From an uncultured Ruminococcus sp. (GTDB taxonomy: Bacteria > Bacillota > Clostridia > Lachnospirales > Lachnospiraceae): a stretch of 64,000 nucleotides of DNA. Below the pieces are notes generated by a model. It saw only the letters and a list, made by a program, of their open reading frames with translations. It did no database searches and was not told the origin of the DNA. The first letter of the stretch is position 1. Each line of letters begins with the position of its first letter. Below are positions 9,077-17,647 of the stretch, piece after piece. Location: positions 62,001-126,000 of the forward strand of contig CAMMBV010000001.1 in the NCBI GenBank assembly GCA_946494335.1. The letters are read 5' to 3'. The position numbers were made by a program, and so were the translations under genes.

Positions 9077-9105
9077 TTACATTTGCGGCGGAGGATCTGT
9101 ATAAT
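9077..9105 (+). promoter_or_regulatory. Sigma-A type promoter for the HPr-like gene
   Basis: TTACAT at 9077-9082 and TATAAT at 9100-9105 are 17 bases apart, 45 bases before the HPr-like start. The about 260-base gap between the AraC gene and this gene otherwise shows only the divergent AraC ribosome binding site and AT-rich sequence. Confidence 0.6.
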
Positions 9106-9150
9106 AATCATGATAAAACTTGATCGTAAAAAATATTAGGAGGATGAATG

Positions 9151-9390
9151 ATGAAATATTCACTTGATTTCCAAAGTCCCCATGATATTATCGATTTCGT
9201 GAAAATCGTCAATAATTTCGAATATGATGTGGACGTGGTAAGCGGGAAAAAAATTGTAGATGCTAAATCCGTAGTGGGCGTTATGGCTTTGAGCAAAGCC
9301 GGAACGATTGATGTGGTTGTCCACACAGAGGACTGCGGAGAATTCCTTGATAAGATACGTCCTTACCTGAAGCAGGAAAAATCAGCCTGA
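9151..9390 (+). CDS. HPr-like protein lacking the catalytic His-Arg-Pro
   Basis: The 79-residue product has HPr length and keeps the second half of the fold: DAKSVVGVMAL matches the Ser46 regulatory region of HPr (usually KSIMGVMSL). The active-site segment HARPA is replaced by SPHDII; ungapped alignment puts Ser where His15 should be and Asp where Pro18 should be. It therefore probably cannot be phosphorylated by enzyme I, while the HPr-kinase site may persist. The ATG at 9151 is better spaced from TAGGAGG than the ATG at 9148. It sits alone, before a terminator and spoIIID. A regulatory, Crh-like role is possible but unproven. Confidence 0.75.
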   Translation: MKYSLDFQSPHDIIDFVKIVNNFEYDVDVVSGKKIVDAKSVVGVMALSKAGTIDVVVHTEDCGEFLDKIRPYLKQEKSA

Positions 9391-9433
9391 ATAACATAGC
9401 CAATCAGACAAACTTAAGATAATCCTTCCTTGT

Positions 9434-9474
9434 ATTCCGCCCGGCAGTACACTGCGCCGGGCGGAATCCTTTTT
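9434..9474 (+). terminator. Intrinsic terminator after the HPr-like gene
   Basis: ATTCCGCCCGGC at 9434-9445 pairs perfectly with GCCGGGCGGAAT at 9455-9466 and is followed by CCTTTTTG. A strong GC-rich stem with a U-tract. Confidence 0.88.
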
Positions 9475-9555
9475 GAAAAAAAGAGAAAAGCAGAATTGTC
9501 CTAATGGATGAACCAGATGCATATACTTTAAAAACGCAATTTTTGAGGTCTCTTT

Positions 9556-9819
9556 TTGAAAGATTATATAGAAGAAAGAGCTGTTGATATTGCAACATAT
9601 ATTATCGAGCACAATGCGACGGTGCGTCAGGCGGCGAAGGAATTTGGAATCAGCAAATCTACGGTACATAAAGATGTGACGGATCGTCTGCTGAGGATTA
9701 ATCCGGGACTGGCAAGAGCAACGAGAAAAATTCTGGATACCAATAAGCAGGAACGCCATATCAGAGGAGGGATGGCTACCAGAGAAAAGTATCTGCACCG
9801 GCATATGCAGGAGGGATAA
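9556..9819 (+). CDS. spoIIID: Sporulation transcriptional regulator SpoIIID
   Basis: A mother-cell DNA-binding protein acting after sigma-E and switching genes toward sigma-K. The 87-residue length is typical, with the HTH block RQAAKEFGISKSTVHKDVT and the C-terminal basic signature ERHIRGGMATREKY. The start is TTG at 9556, supported by the family N terminus KDYIEER and a GAGGTC site just upstream. CATATACT near 9530 weakly resembles a sigma-E -10 element, but I would not call the promoter. A long hairpin with a U-tract follows the gene. Confidence 0.95.
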   Translation: MKDYIEERAVDIATYIIEHNATVRQAAKEFGISKSTVHKDVTDRLLRINPGLARATRKILDTNKQERHIRGGMATREKYLHRHMQEG

Positions 9820-9850
9820 GTAAAAGAAAAAAGGAAAGGGAAAGCGGTGA

Positions 9851-9914
9851 AATATTACCCTGAACCAGGGGCTGCAAAACGTTTTGCGACCTGTTGGGGT
9901 AGTATTTCTTTTTT
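9851..9914 (+). terminator. Long stem-loop with U-tract between spoIIID and guaA
   Basis: AATATTACCC at 9851-9860 pairs with GGGTAGTATT at 9897-9906 allowing a G-U pair. An inner perfect palindrome, GCAAAACGTTTTGC, forms the apex, with CCAGG/CCTG pairing between. TTTCTTTTTT follows. The simplest reading is the spoIIID terminator. Because guaA has its own promoter downstream at 9997, it is not a guaA attenuator for that promoter. Confidence 0.65.
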
Positions 9915-9996
9915 ATACTTTAAAAGCAGGAGGGAGCTGTACACAGACAGTTTAATCCGAAACGTCCGACGGCAGCGGGAAAAATGTGAAAAAAAG

Positions 9997-10025
9997 TTGC
10001 CAATGATGTGGCTTTCCTCTATAAT
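9997..10025 (+). promoter_or_regulatory. Sigma-A type promoter for guaA
   Basis: TTGCCA at 9997-10002 and TATAAT at 10020-10025 have a 17-base spacer and lie 47 bases before the guaA start. The resulting leader is short, so no room remains for a purine riboswitch. Confidence 0.72.
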
Positions 10026-10071
10026 GAAAATAGTCTTAAAAGAGGGAAATATACAATCAGGAGGAAGATAC

Positions 10072-11613
10072 GTGGAAAGAGAAATGATTATAGTCCTGGA
10101 TTTCGGCGGCCAGTATAATCAGCTGATTGCAAGAAGAGTCCGGGAGTGCAGCGTATATGCGGAAGTGCATCCCCATACACTTGATATTGAGAAAATAAAA
10201 GCGATGAACCCCAAAGGGATCATTTTTACCGGAGGCCCCAACAGTGTTTATGGAGAAGATTCTCCCCGGTACAGTACAGAAATTTTTGATCTGGGCATTC
10301 CCATCCTTGGAATCTGTTACGGTTCCCAGCTGATGGCATATCTGTTAGGCGGCAAAGTGGAAACGGCGCCTGTCAGCGAATACGGAAAAACAGAGGTGGA
10401 TGTGGATAAAAGTTCTGTGCTTTTCCAGGATGTGTCTGCCAAGACGATCTGCTGGATGAGCCATACAGACTATATTTCACAGGTACCGGACGGTTTTACG
10501 ATTACAGCTTCCACACCGGTATGCCCGGTGGCGGCGATGGAAAACAAAGAGCGCAGGTTATATGCGACCCAGTTCCATCCTGAGGTTATGCATACGCGGG
10601 AAGGTATGAAAATGCTCTCCAGCTTTGTACATCAGGTGTGCGGCTGCTCCGGCAGTTGGAAAATGGATTCTTTTGTAGAAGAATCTGTAAAAACAATCCG
10701 GGAAAAGGTTGGAGACGGAAAAGTGCTCTGCGCGCTGTCCGGCGGAGTAGATTCATCCGTGGCGGCAGTTATGCTGGCAAAAGCCATCGGCAAACAGCTG
10801 ACCTGTGTTTTCGTGGATCATGGTCTTCTGCGAAAAAATGAAGGCGATGAAGTAGAGGCAGTGTTCGGACCGGAAGGACCCTATGATCTTAACTTTATCC
10901 GCGTCAATGCACAGGAACGTTTTTATAATAAGCTTGCGGGCGTCACAGAGCCGGAGGCAAAAAGAAAGATTATCGGCGAGGAATTCATTCGCGTATTTGA
11001 AGAAGAGGCAAAAAAAATCGGTGCGGTCGATTTCCTGGTGCAGGGAACCATTTACCCGGACGTAATTGAATCCGGCCTTGGAAAGTCTGCTGTGATCAAG
11101 AGTCACCATAATGTGGGCGGGCTTCCTGATTATGTGGATTTCAAAGAGATTATCGAACCTTTGCGACTTCTCTTTAAGGATGAAGTGAGAAAAGCCGGTC
11201 TTGAACTTGGTATTCCGGAATATCTGGTATTTCGCCAGCCCTTCCCCGGCCCGGGTCTTGGCATCCGCATCGTGGGTGAAGTAACGGCGGAAAAGGTAAA
11301 GATTGTACAGGATGCAGACGCAATCTACCGTGAAGAGATTGCCAAAGCTGGAATAGATAAGGACCTGGGACAATATTTTGCCGGCCTAACCAACATGCGT
11401 TCGGTTGGCGTTATGGGAGATGAAAGAACATATGATTACGCAGTTGCACTGCGTGCCGTCACAACCAGTGACTTTATGACAGCCGAGGCTGCAGAAATTC
11501 CCTATGAGGTGCTGTTTAAAGTAACAAGCAGGATTATTAATGAGGTGAAAGGTGTGAATCGTGTAATGTACGATTTGACCAGTAAGCCGCCTGGGACTAT
11601 AGAGTTTGAATAA
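10072..11613 (+). CDS. guaA: GMP synthase (glutamine-hydrolysing)
   Basis: Converts XMP to GMP using glutamine and ATP. The GTG at 10072 follows AGGAGGAAG and gives 513 residues, normal for the enzyme; the longer open frame upstream runs through the promoter and is not coding. The class I amidotransferase domain has the nucleophile Cys in GICYGSQ and the HPE of the triad. The ATP pyrophosphatase P-loop is LSGGVDSSV, and the dimerisation domain ends in [11 protein letters not shown]. The 3' end of guaA is a well-known attachment site for genomic islands, relevant because the following 11 kb look accessory. Confidence 0.98.
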   Translation: MEREMIIVLDFGGQYNQLIARRVRECSVYAEVHPHTLDIEKIKAMNPKGIIFTGGPNSVYGEDSPRYSTEIFDLGIPILGICYGSQLMAYLLGGKVETAPVSEYGKTEVDVDKSSVLFQDVSAKTICWMSHTDYISQVPDGFTITASTPVCPVAAMENKERRLYATQFHPEVMHTREGMKMLSSFVHQVCGCSGSWKMDSFVEESVKTIREKVGDGKVLCALSGGVDSSVAAVMLAKAIGKQLTCVFVDHGLLRKNEGDEVEAVFGPEGPYDLNFIRVNAQERFYNKLAGVTEPEAKRKIIGEEFIRVFEEEAKKIGAVDFLVQGTIYPDVIESGLGKSAVIKSHHNVGGLPDYVDFKEIIEPLRLLFKDEVRKAGLELGIPEYLVFRQPFPGPGLGIRIVGEVTAEKVKIVQDADAIYREEIAKAGIDKDLGQYFAGLTNMRSVGVMGDERTYDYAVALRAVTTSDFMTAEAAEIPYEVLFKVTSRIINEVKGVNRVMYDLTSKPPGTIEFE

Positions 11614-11620
11614 TAAACAC

Positions 11621-11660
11621 AGAGCCGGGAAGTCGCATAAACAGCGAACTTTCCGGCTCT
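11621..11660 (+). terminator. Stem-loop after guaA
   Basis: AGAGCCGG-GAAGT-CGC pairs with GCG-ACTT-TCCGGCTCT, giving a strong stem just after the guaA stop. The following T-tract is poor (TCTTCG), so termination may be inefficient in this direction. Confidence 0.55.
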
Positions 11661-11689
11661 TCGTATGTGCTGTGATACCTTTTTGATAC

Positions 11690-11836
11690 TCATATCGAGG
11701 AATAAAGATCGTTACTGGTATCAGGCCAGTTGATTTTCCATTCAAAATATTCGGCTTCTGAAATCTCCCCGTTCTTTAACTGCTCTTTTCTCGGACAACA
11801 TTCTTGCAGAAAAGCAGGGGCAGGCCAGAAAAACGT
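11690..11836 (-). pseudogene. Decayed coding fragment next to guaA
   Basis: Reading the minus strand from 11836 to the TGA at 11690 gives 48 codons without an ATG, with an in-frame TGA immediately upstream. The translation contains PAPAFLQECCPRKEQL, then KNGEISEAEYFEWKINWP, which looks like real protein: amphipathic, Trp-rich and with normal codon use. It resembles small ORFs I associate with conjugative or integrative elements, but I cannot name the family. It is probably the C-terminal remnant of a mobile-element gene left behind guaA. Confidence 0.35.
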
Positions 11837-11862
11837 TCAATACTGAAATGGCGAAAGCTTTA

Positions 11863-11891
11863 TTGATTTTCTCCTTTTTACTTGCTAGAAT
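11863..11891 (+). promoter_or_regulatory. Sigma-A type promoter for the helicase-NUDIX unit
   Basis: TTGATT at 11863-11868 and TAGAAT at 11886-11891 have a 17-base spacer. The predicted start near 11898 lies about 93 bases before the helicase ATG, and a hairpin with a U-tract falls within that leader. Confidence 0.5.
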
Positions 11892-11907
11892 GTGAATAGA
11901 AAGATAG

Positions 11908-11936
11908 AGTCCTTCCCGTAAGGCGAGGGACTTTTT
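11908..11936 (+). terminator. Hairpin with U-tract in the helicase leader
   Basis: AGTCC at 11908 pairs with GGACT around a short CCC/GGG-containing stem and is followed by TTTTTG. It lies between the predicted promoter and the helicase start, so most transcripts could stop here unless antitermination occurs. It could also terminate read-through from guaA. Confidence 0.5.
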
Positions 11937-11990
11937 GCATTATTAGGACGAACAAATTAACGGATTTTGCTAATTGATAGAGGAAAAGAA

Positions 11991-14900
11991 ATGAATACAG
12001 AAGAGTTAATGAAAGCAATGGGAACCGCTTTCATAGATAAAGAAAAGAATTCAAATCTCGCATATTGTCCGGAATTTCTTTCCAATGATTACAAGCAGGG
12101 AAGAAAGGTATTGGTTTCATTGGATAAAGAATTAAAACGTTGTGACGAATTTTTTATTAGTGTAGCCTTTATTAAAATGAGTGGAATAACTCCCTTTCTA
12201 ATGACTTTAAAGGAATTGGAGCGGAGAGGGATTCAAGGCAAAATTCTCACAACAGACTATCAGATCTTTACAGAGCCAAAGGCTTTGGATAAACTTGCAG
12301 AATTAAAGAATATATCATTAAAGATATATCGTTGTAATCCGGTGAAAGACGGTTTTCATACAAAAGGCTATGTGTTTAAAGAAGATGGAATTTATAGGAT
12401 TATTGTTGGCAGTTCCAATATGACAATTAGTGCAATAACAACCAATAGAGAATGGAATACCAAAATTGTATCAACAGAGTATGGACAAGTTGCCAGTGAT
12501 ATAGTAAATGAATTTCGTGATCTTTGGGAGGATGATAAATCTGCGGACTATGAGGAATATATAGAGGAATACCGCAGGAAGTATGTAGAGCAGCAGATTA
12601 TTAGACAACAACAGCGGCAGGCTGCAGCGGAAGAGATAGTAGATTTCCATAGATACACTTTAAAGCCCAATAAAATGCAGGTTGAGTTTATTAACAACTT
12701 AACTAAGATGAGGAGTCAAGGCGTGGACAGAGCTCTGCTGCTCTCAAGTACTGGCACCGGAAAAACATACGCATCCGCTTTTGCCATGAGGGAATTGAAA
12801 TTCAAAAAAGTACTTTTTGTGGTACACCGTAATCAGATTATAAAACAAGCGCTCAAATCCTATAGAAATGTATTCGGAAAAAGAATATCGTTGGGATTAT
12901 TTTCTGGAAGTCTTAATAAAAAGGAAGAAAATAAAGACTATATATTCGCTACGATTCAGACGCTGAGTAAAGAGGAAAATATGCGTTTGTTTTCTCCGGA
13001 ACATTTTGATGCCATTATATATGATGAGGCTCATCATGTAAGTGCAAAAAGTTATAAGAAGGTAATGGAATATTTTAAACCAAAATTCACTTTGGGTATG
13101 ACGGCAACTCCGGATAAACGGGATGATCATCTTGACGGGAAAAATATTTATGAAATCTTTGGACACAACATTGCCTATGAGATAAGATTGCAGCAGGCTA
13201 TGGAGGAAGATTTGCTATGTCCGTTTCATTATTTTGGAATTACGGATTTAGAATTTGTTGGGGATGAAACTGGCAAGAATGTGCGCCGCGAGGAAAAATT
13301 TGAGAATTTTAGATATTTGACCTGCGATTCTAGAGTAGACTATGTGCTCAAACAGGCAAATTATTATGGCTACAGTGGAGAAAGAGTAAAAGGACTTATT
13401 TTCTGCAGCAGGGTAGATGAGGCCAAAGAACTGTCTAGAAAGTTCAATGAAAGAGGCTTGCGGACGATGGCGCTAAGCGGGGCAGATTCAGATGAAGTCA
13501 GAACAGAAGCTGTAGAGAGGCTAGCTATGGATGCATGTGATGCCACAGAGGAGAGGCAGCCTTTGGACTATATTTTTTCTGTCGATATTTTTTCAGAGGG
13601 TACGGATATAGTTGAAATTAATCAAGTAATTATGCTAAGGCCAACCCAGTCACCAATTGTTTATATACAACAGTTGGGAAGAGGGCTTAGAAAAGCCGAA
13701 GGAAAAGAGTATGTTGTGGTACTTGATTTTATTGGCAATTATAAGAATAACTTTATGGTGCCTATCGCCCTGTCGGGAGACAGAAGCTATAATAAGGACA
13801 ATGTGCGCAGATACATTATGGAAGGATCGCGTGTAATTCCCGGGGAAAGTACTCTGCATTTTGATGAAATATCAAAGAAGCGGATATTCCAGGCAATAGA
13901 TAATGCAAATTTCAGTGACATTAAACTGATTAAAGAAAACTATTTTAATCTTAAGAATAAACTGGGACATATTCCGGCATTATCCGACTTTGATAAGTAT
14001 GGGGAGATGGATATAGAGAGGATATTTGATAATCAGAGTTTAGGTTCGTATTACAAGTTTCTTGTAAAGTATGAAAAAGAATATACTGCCAGGTTTACGA
14101 AGAGCCAAGAGCTGATAATTGAATTTGTATCTAAGAAAATAGCTAATGGGAAGCGAATTCACGAGTTGATTCTTCTTAAAAATATGCTTTCCAGGCCACA
14201 TGGTTTAATTGGTGATATGCAGGAGGTATTGCTTCGTGACTATGGAATAGAAATGAATGTGAACACAGTAGAGAATATTATCAACATTATGACGAATGAG
14301 TTTTTGTCTGGTTCTCAAAAGAAAACGTATGAGGAATGTATTTTCATTCAGCCAGAGACTATGGAAAAAACGGCAGCATTTTATAGAGAAACAAATTTAG
14401 ATTACCGGATAGCTGAACGAATGCGAGTGTATGCTGAAAAACTGCTGGGGAACAACAGGGAGTATTGTATAAGTGATACTTTTTCAGAAATGTTGTTAGA
14501 TAAAGAATTTCGAGATATGATTGAGGAACTGGTTGATTACGGACTTGAGAAATATGCTTCCTACTACCAAAATAGATACCCGAATACAAACTTGGTACTT
14601 TATCAGAAATATACCTATGAAGATGTTTGCAGGTTGCTGGAATGGGAGCATAATGAAGTTCCTCTTAATATTGGAGGATATAAATATGATAGGAAAACGA
14701 AGACTTTCCCTGTATTTATTAACTATGACAAATCTGATGATATAAGTGATACTATAAAGTATGAAGATCATTTTACAGGTAGTAATCGTTTGATTGCCAT
14801 ATCAAAATCTGGAAGAAGCATGCAGTCGGAAGATGTTCAGAACTTCCTGAATTCCCAAGAGAGAGGAATAGATGTTCAGCTTTTTGTAAGAAAGAACAAA

Positions 14901-15065
14901 GCGGATAAAATATCTAAGGAATTTTATTTCCTTGGACGGATAAATGCAACGGGCAGAACGAAAGAAATTGTTATGCCAAATACGGATAAAACAGCAGTGG
15001 AGATTGAATGGGTGCTTGATACGCCCATAAGAGAAGATATATACGAATATATTGTTAATGGTTAA
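11991..15065 (+). CDS. PLD nuclease - SF2 helicase - DUF3427 protein
   Basis: A 1024-residue, AT-rich protein. An N-terminal phospholipase D-like nuclease domain carries H123-x-K125 and GSSN at 140-143. A superfamily 2 helicase follows, with Walker A STGTGKT (253-259), DEAH (345-348), TATP (371-374) and the motif VI stretch QQLGRGLRKAEGK. The last about 200 residues match the DUF3427 pattern (GYKYD, TFPVFINY, then FYFLGRI). The ATG at 11991 with AGAGGA upstream is preferred over TTG at 11967. Such proteins occur near restriction and defence genes; a nucleic-acid-targeting defence role is inference. The NUDIX gene 27 bases downstream is probably cotranscribed. Confidence 0.85.
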   Translation: MNTEELMKAMGTAFIDKEKNSNLAYCPEFLSNDYKQGRKVLVSLDKELKRCDEFFISVAFIKMSGITPFLMTLKELERRGIQGKILTTDYQIFTEPKALDKLAELKNISLKIYRCNPVKDGFHTKGYVFKEDGIYRIIVGSSNMTISAITTNREWNTKIVSTEYGQVASDIVNEFRDLWEDDKSADYEEYIEEYRRKYVEQQIIRQQQRQAAAEEIVDFHRYTLKPNKMQVEFINNLTKMRSQGVDRALLLSSTGTGKTYASAFAMRELKFKKVLFVVHRNQIIKQALKSYRNVFGKRISLGLFSGSLNKKEENKDYIFATIQTLSKEENMRLFSPEHFDAIIYDEAHHVSAKSYKKVMEYFKPKFTLGMTATPDKRDDHLDGKNIYEIFGHNIAYEIRLQQAMEEDLLCPFHYFGITDLEFVGDETGKNVRREEKFENFRYLTCDSRVDYVLKQANYYGYSGERVKGLIFCSRVDEAKELSRKFNERGLRTMALSGADSDEVRTEAVERLAMDACDATEERQPLDYIFSVDIFSEGTDIVEINQVIMLRPTQSPIVYIQQLGRGLRKAEGKEYVVVLDFIGNYKNNFMVPIALSGDRSYNKDNVRRYIMEGSRVIPGESTLHFDEISKKRIFQAIDNANFSDIKLIKENYFNLKNKLGHIPALSDFDKYGEMDIERIFDNQSLGSYYKFLVKYEKEYTARFTKSQELIIEFVSKKIANGKRIHELILLKNMLSRPHGLIGDMQEVLLRDYGIEMNVNTVENIINIMTNEFLSGSQKKTYEECIFIQPETMEKTAAFYRETNLDYRIAERMRVYAEKLLGNNREYCISDTFSEMLLDKEFRDMIEELVDYGLEKYASYYQNRYPNTNLVLYQKYTYEDVCRLLEWEHNEVPLNIGGYKYDRKTKTFPVFINYDKSDDISDTIKYEDHFTGSNRLIAISKSGRSMQSEDVQNFLNSQERGIDVQLFVRKNKADKISKEFYFLGRINATGRTKEIVMPNTDKTAVEIEWVLDTPIREDIYEYIVNG

Positions 15066-15092
15066 TTTTACAGGATAAAAAGGAGAAACGAG

Positions 15093-15506
15093 ATGAAAAC
15101 AATTAAAGTCGTGGCAGCGGTGATCTGTGACTCCGTTCAAAATAAGACAAAAATTTATGCAACAGCCAGAGGTTACGGGGAGTTTAAAGGCCAATGGGAA
15201 TTTCCGGGAGGGAAAATAGAGGCAGGAGAAACAGCCAGGCAGGCGTTGAAACGTGAAATAGTGGAAGAGTTAGAGACACAGATAGAGGTTTACGATCTAA
15301 TTGATACCGTTGAGTATGATTACCCGAAATTTCATCTGTCAATGGAATGTTTCTGGTGTGAAGTAATAAAAGGGGATCTGATTCTAAAGGAGGCAGAGAA
15401 AGCAAAATGGCTTACGTTGGATGAATTAGATAAGGTAAATTGGCTTCCTGCTGATCTTGTACTGGTTGAAAAAATAAAGAGAGAATTACGTAAAGGCATT
15501 CATTGA
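15093..15506 (+). CDS. NUDIX hydrolase (MutT-like nucleoside triphosphate pyrophosphohydrolase)
   Basis: A 137-residue NUDIX protein. The Nudix box starts GGKIEAGET and continues to KREIVEELE; the metal-binding REIVEE glutamates are present, but the usual glycine after EEx is Glu (EELET). It starts with GQWEFPGG as in the MutT/CTP pyrophosphohydrolase branch, which hydrolyses (d)NTPs. It lies 27 bases after the helicase gene behind AAAGGAGAAACG, so it is very likely its operon partner. It could clean damaged nucleotides or change a nucleotide signal for the helicase protein; that link is inference. Confidence 0.85.
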   Translation: MKTIKVVAAVICDSVQNKTKIYATARGYGEFKGQWEFPGGKIEAGETARQALKREIVEELETQIEVYDLIDTVEYDYPKFHLSMECFWCEVIKGDLILKEAEKAKWLTLDELDKVNWLPADLVLVEKIKRELRKGIH

Positions 15507-15598
15507 TCAGTCCGGTATTCGGTTTTGCGCAATAAAAGATACTTGTAGATGGCGGTGAGGAATCATAGATTTATTCGATATGGGAAAGCAGTGTTTGA

Positions 15599-17578
15599 AT
15601 GAAAAAGGAGATAGAAAAAAAGAAACAAAGAGACAGGCTGCGGTGGGGCAGCCCTTTGGCGGTAACCAGTCTGATGATTATTCTGATTGTGGCTGTGTCT
15701 TTTCTCGTGATACATCATATTAATCATATGGAAGAAGAAAAAAGTTTTGAACGTCTTTATGAAGAAGCGGACAGTTTGGCGGATATGATTGAGACTTATG
15801 CAAAAGGCGACAGGGGGACGTTGGAAACGCTGGCAGCAGTGGCTGCTACATATGATGACATGCATTCGGAGAAATTGTGGAAGCTTATGGATTCCTGTTC
15901 AAATGTTGGCATGATAACTAAGATTGAGATGCTGCTGCCAGATAATACCGTGCTGGGCAGAGGCGGAGAGCGCGTAGCGACTGAAAAGGGTGTTTCATTT
16001 GAAAGTGAAGCTGCACGGGGAAGCTATATTACAGATCGGGAGGCAGACACTGAAGACAGCGAAAAATACACAGTACGCCAATGCGTACCGGTATATAGGG
16101 ATTCACAGGTGATCGCGATATTAAGGGGAGTGATCAGTCTTTCGGATCTAACAGATGAGATGAATTTGACACCTTACGGTGGAAAAGCAGCTATGTATAT
16201 CGTAGATGGAGCTAATGGAGATTTTTTGATTGATACATGGCATCCGGGTGAGGGCGGAAATATATGGGGTCTGGGAGAACGTGAAATGGCGCCAGGGTAT
16301 GAATCTGACCAGCTCAAGAAGGGGATTGTAGATGGAGAGAGGGGATATGTAGTATTTGTTTCCAAAACGATTGGAGAATATCTCTACTTTTACTATCAGC
16401 CTATGGAGATCAACGAATGGCGAATTGCGGTATCTGTTCCGGAAAGTGTTGTTTTTGAAAGGGCAGATATGGTTAAAACAGTTCTGAATGCGTTTCTGTT
16501 ATTTGAAGCAGTCTGTTTTATCGGATATTTTCTGTGGATGTTTCGGTATGTGCGGCGTACTACAGGAGAAAAGCAGCGTCAGCTTGAGACGCTCAACTAC
16601 ATATATGATGTGGAAAAGATGCTGTTTAATGCCCATGACAAGCAGGAAAATATTGCAGCTGCGCTGGAAAAAGCGGGGAATATTATTTCGGCAGAGAGGG
16701 TGGTACTCTGGGCTTTTGCGCCTTCCGGGGATCACATTTCCTTTCACTGGGAAAAGAACGGCATTTTAGAAGAGATGGCAGATTCAGCAGAACATGTTTC
16801 TCTGGAGGTGAGAGGCGAGGAGCGGTATATTCACATCATAGAGAAATATTTCAGGCAAGGGCACAGTGAACTGGAAGTGTTTGGAAGACAGGCGATCCGT
16901 GCAGTATTTGGCGAGAATATTCAGTCGAAGATACAAAGTATAGCGGCAATTCCACTGGAGGATACAGAGGGAAATATCTGTGGTATAATGGCGGGATTCA
17001 ATATGACAGGCACAGATGCACCGATGATGCTGATGAAAAATATGAAATTCAGTTTTGGTATGTTCTGTCATAATCTGAGCAGATTTAACGCGATCAGGGA
17101 GCAGAGAGACAGAGACGTCCTTACCGGACTTTATAACCGAAATCGTTATGAACGGGATCTGGAGAATATTTATTCGGAGTGCAAAGATGCTTTGACCTGT
17201 GTGTATATTGATGTGAACGGTCTGCATGAACGGAACAATGAAGAAGGGCATGAGAAGGGGGATATTATGCTGCGGGCCGTGGCGCAGGGGATAGAAAAAT
17301 GTTTTGGAGGCGAACATATATACCGTATTGGCGGTGATGAGTTTGTTGTTTTTATTCCAGGAGCGGATATAACAGAGATGGAAACTGCAAGTGAAAAATT
17401 ATCTGCGGCGCTGCTGGAAAAAGATTACCATATTTCTGTAGGTATCCAGTGCGGAAATGGCGTCGAATCCATGTCGGATCTGATAAAGGCGGCAGAGAAA
17501 AAGATGTACGCAGAAAAGAAGCGATACTATGAGCAGACTGCTTATGACAGGAGAAAAACAACAATTACGACAAAATAA
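15599..17578 (+). CDS. Membrane sensor diguanylate cyclase (extracytoplasmic sensor-GAF-GGDEF)
   Basis: A 659-residue signalling protein. Membrane helix 1 lies at about residues 19-40 and helix 2 at about 295-317, bracketing an extracytoplasmic sensor with Cache-like character. A GAF-like segment (about 340-490) follows, then a GGDEF domain with RDVLTGLYNRNRY, DVNGL and an intact GGDEF in YRIGGDEFVVF. No RxxD inhibitory site is visible upstream of GGDEF. It should make c-di-GMP in response to an external ligand. The start has only a weak Shine-Dalgarno. It is separated from the helicase-NUDIX unit by 92 bases and convergent with the TIR gene. Confidence 0.88.
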   Translation: MKKEIEKKKQRDRLRWGSPLAVTSLMIILIVAVSFLVIHHINHMEEEKSFERLYEEADSLADMIETYAKGDRGTLETLAAVAATYDDMHSEKLWKLMDSCSNVGMITKIEMLLPDNTVLGRGGERVATEKGVSFESEAARGSYITDREADTEDSEKYTVRQCVPVYRDSQVIAILRGVISLSDLTDEMNLTPYGGKAAMYIVDGANGDFLIDTWHPGEGGNIWGLGEREMAPGYESDQLKKGIVDGERGYVVFVSKTIGEYLYFYYQPMEINEWRIAVSVPESVVFERADMVKTVLNAFLLFEAVCFIGYFLWMFRYVRRTTGEKQRQLETLNYIYDVEKMLFNAHDKQENIAAALEKAGNIISAERVVLWAFAPSGDHISFHWEKNGILEEMADSAEHVSLEVRGEERYIHIIEKYFRQGHSELEVFGRQAIRAVFGENIQSKIQSIAAIPLEDTEGNICGIMAGFNMTGTDAPMMLMKNMKFSFGMFCHNLSRFNAIREQRDRDVLTGLYNRNRYERDLENIYSECKDALTCVYIDVNGLHERNNEEGHEKGDIMLRAVAQGIEKCFGGEHIYRIGGDEFVVFIPGADITEMETASEKLSAALLEKDYHISVGIQCGNGVESMSDLIKAAEKKMYAEKKRYYEQTAYDRRKTTITTK

Positions 17579-17598
17579 TATGGATACAACCGTTTAAG

Positions 17599-17647
17599 AA
17601 AAACCTTACCGATTTTCATCTTTAAACTTGGTCGGTAAGGTTTTTCA
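17599..17647. terminator. Bidirectional terminator between the GGDEF and TIR genes
   Basis: AAAAACCTTACCGA at 17599-17612 pairs perfectly with TCGGTAAGGTTTTT at 17632-17645. Both flanks give U-tracts, and the stem overlaps the TIR stop codon. Confidence 0.88.

Noticed and set aside
9520-9540. Sigma-E promoter of spoIIID
   Set aside because: CATATACT resembles the -10 element but the -35 match is weak; expected from biology but not strong enough to call.
9851-9914. Purine-type riboswitch controlling guaA
   Set aside because: The structured region lacks the conserved purine aptamer core and lies upstream of the guaA promoter, so it is read as a terminator.
9847-10071. N-terminal extension of guaA in the open frame
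   Set aside because: It runs through a terminator hairpin and a consensus promoter; guaA homologues begin at the amidotransferase core and AGGAGGAAG precedes the GTG at 10072.
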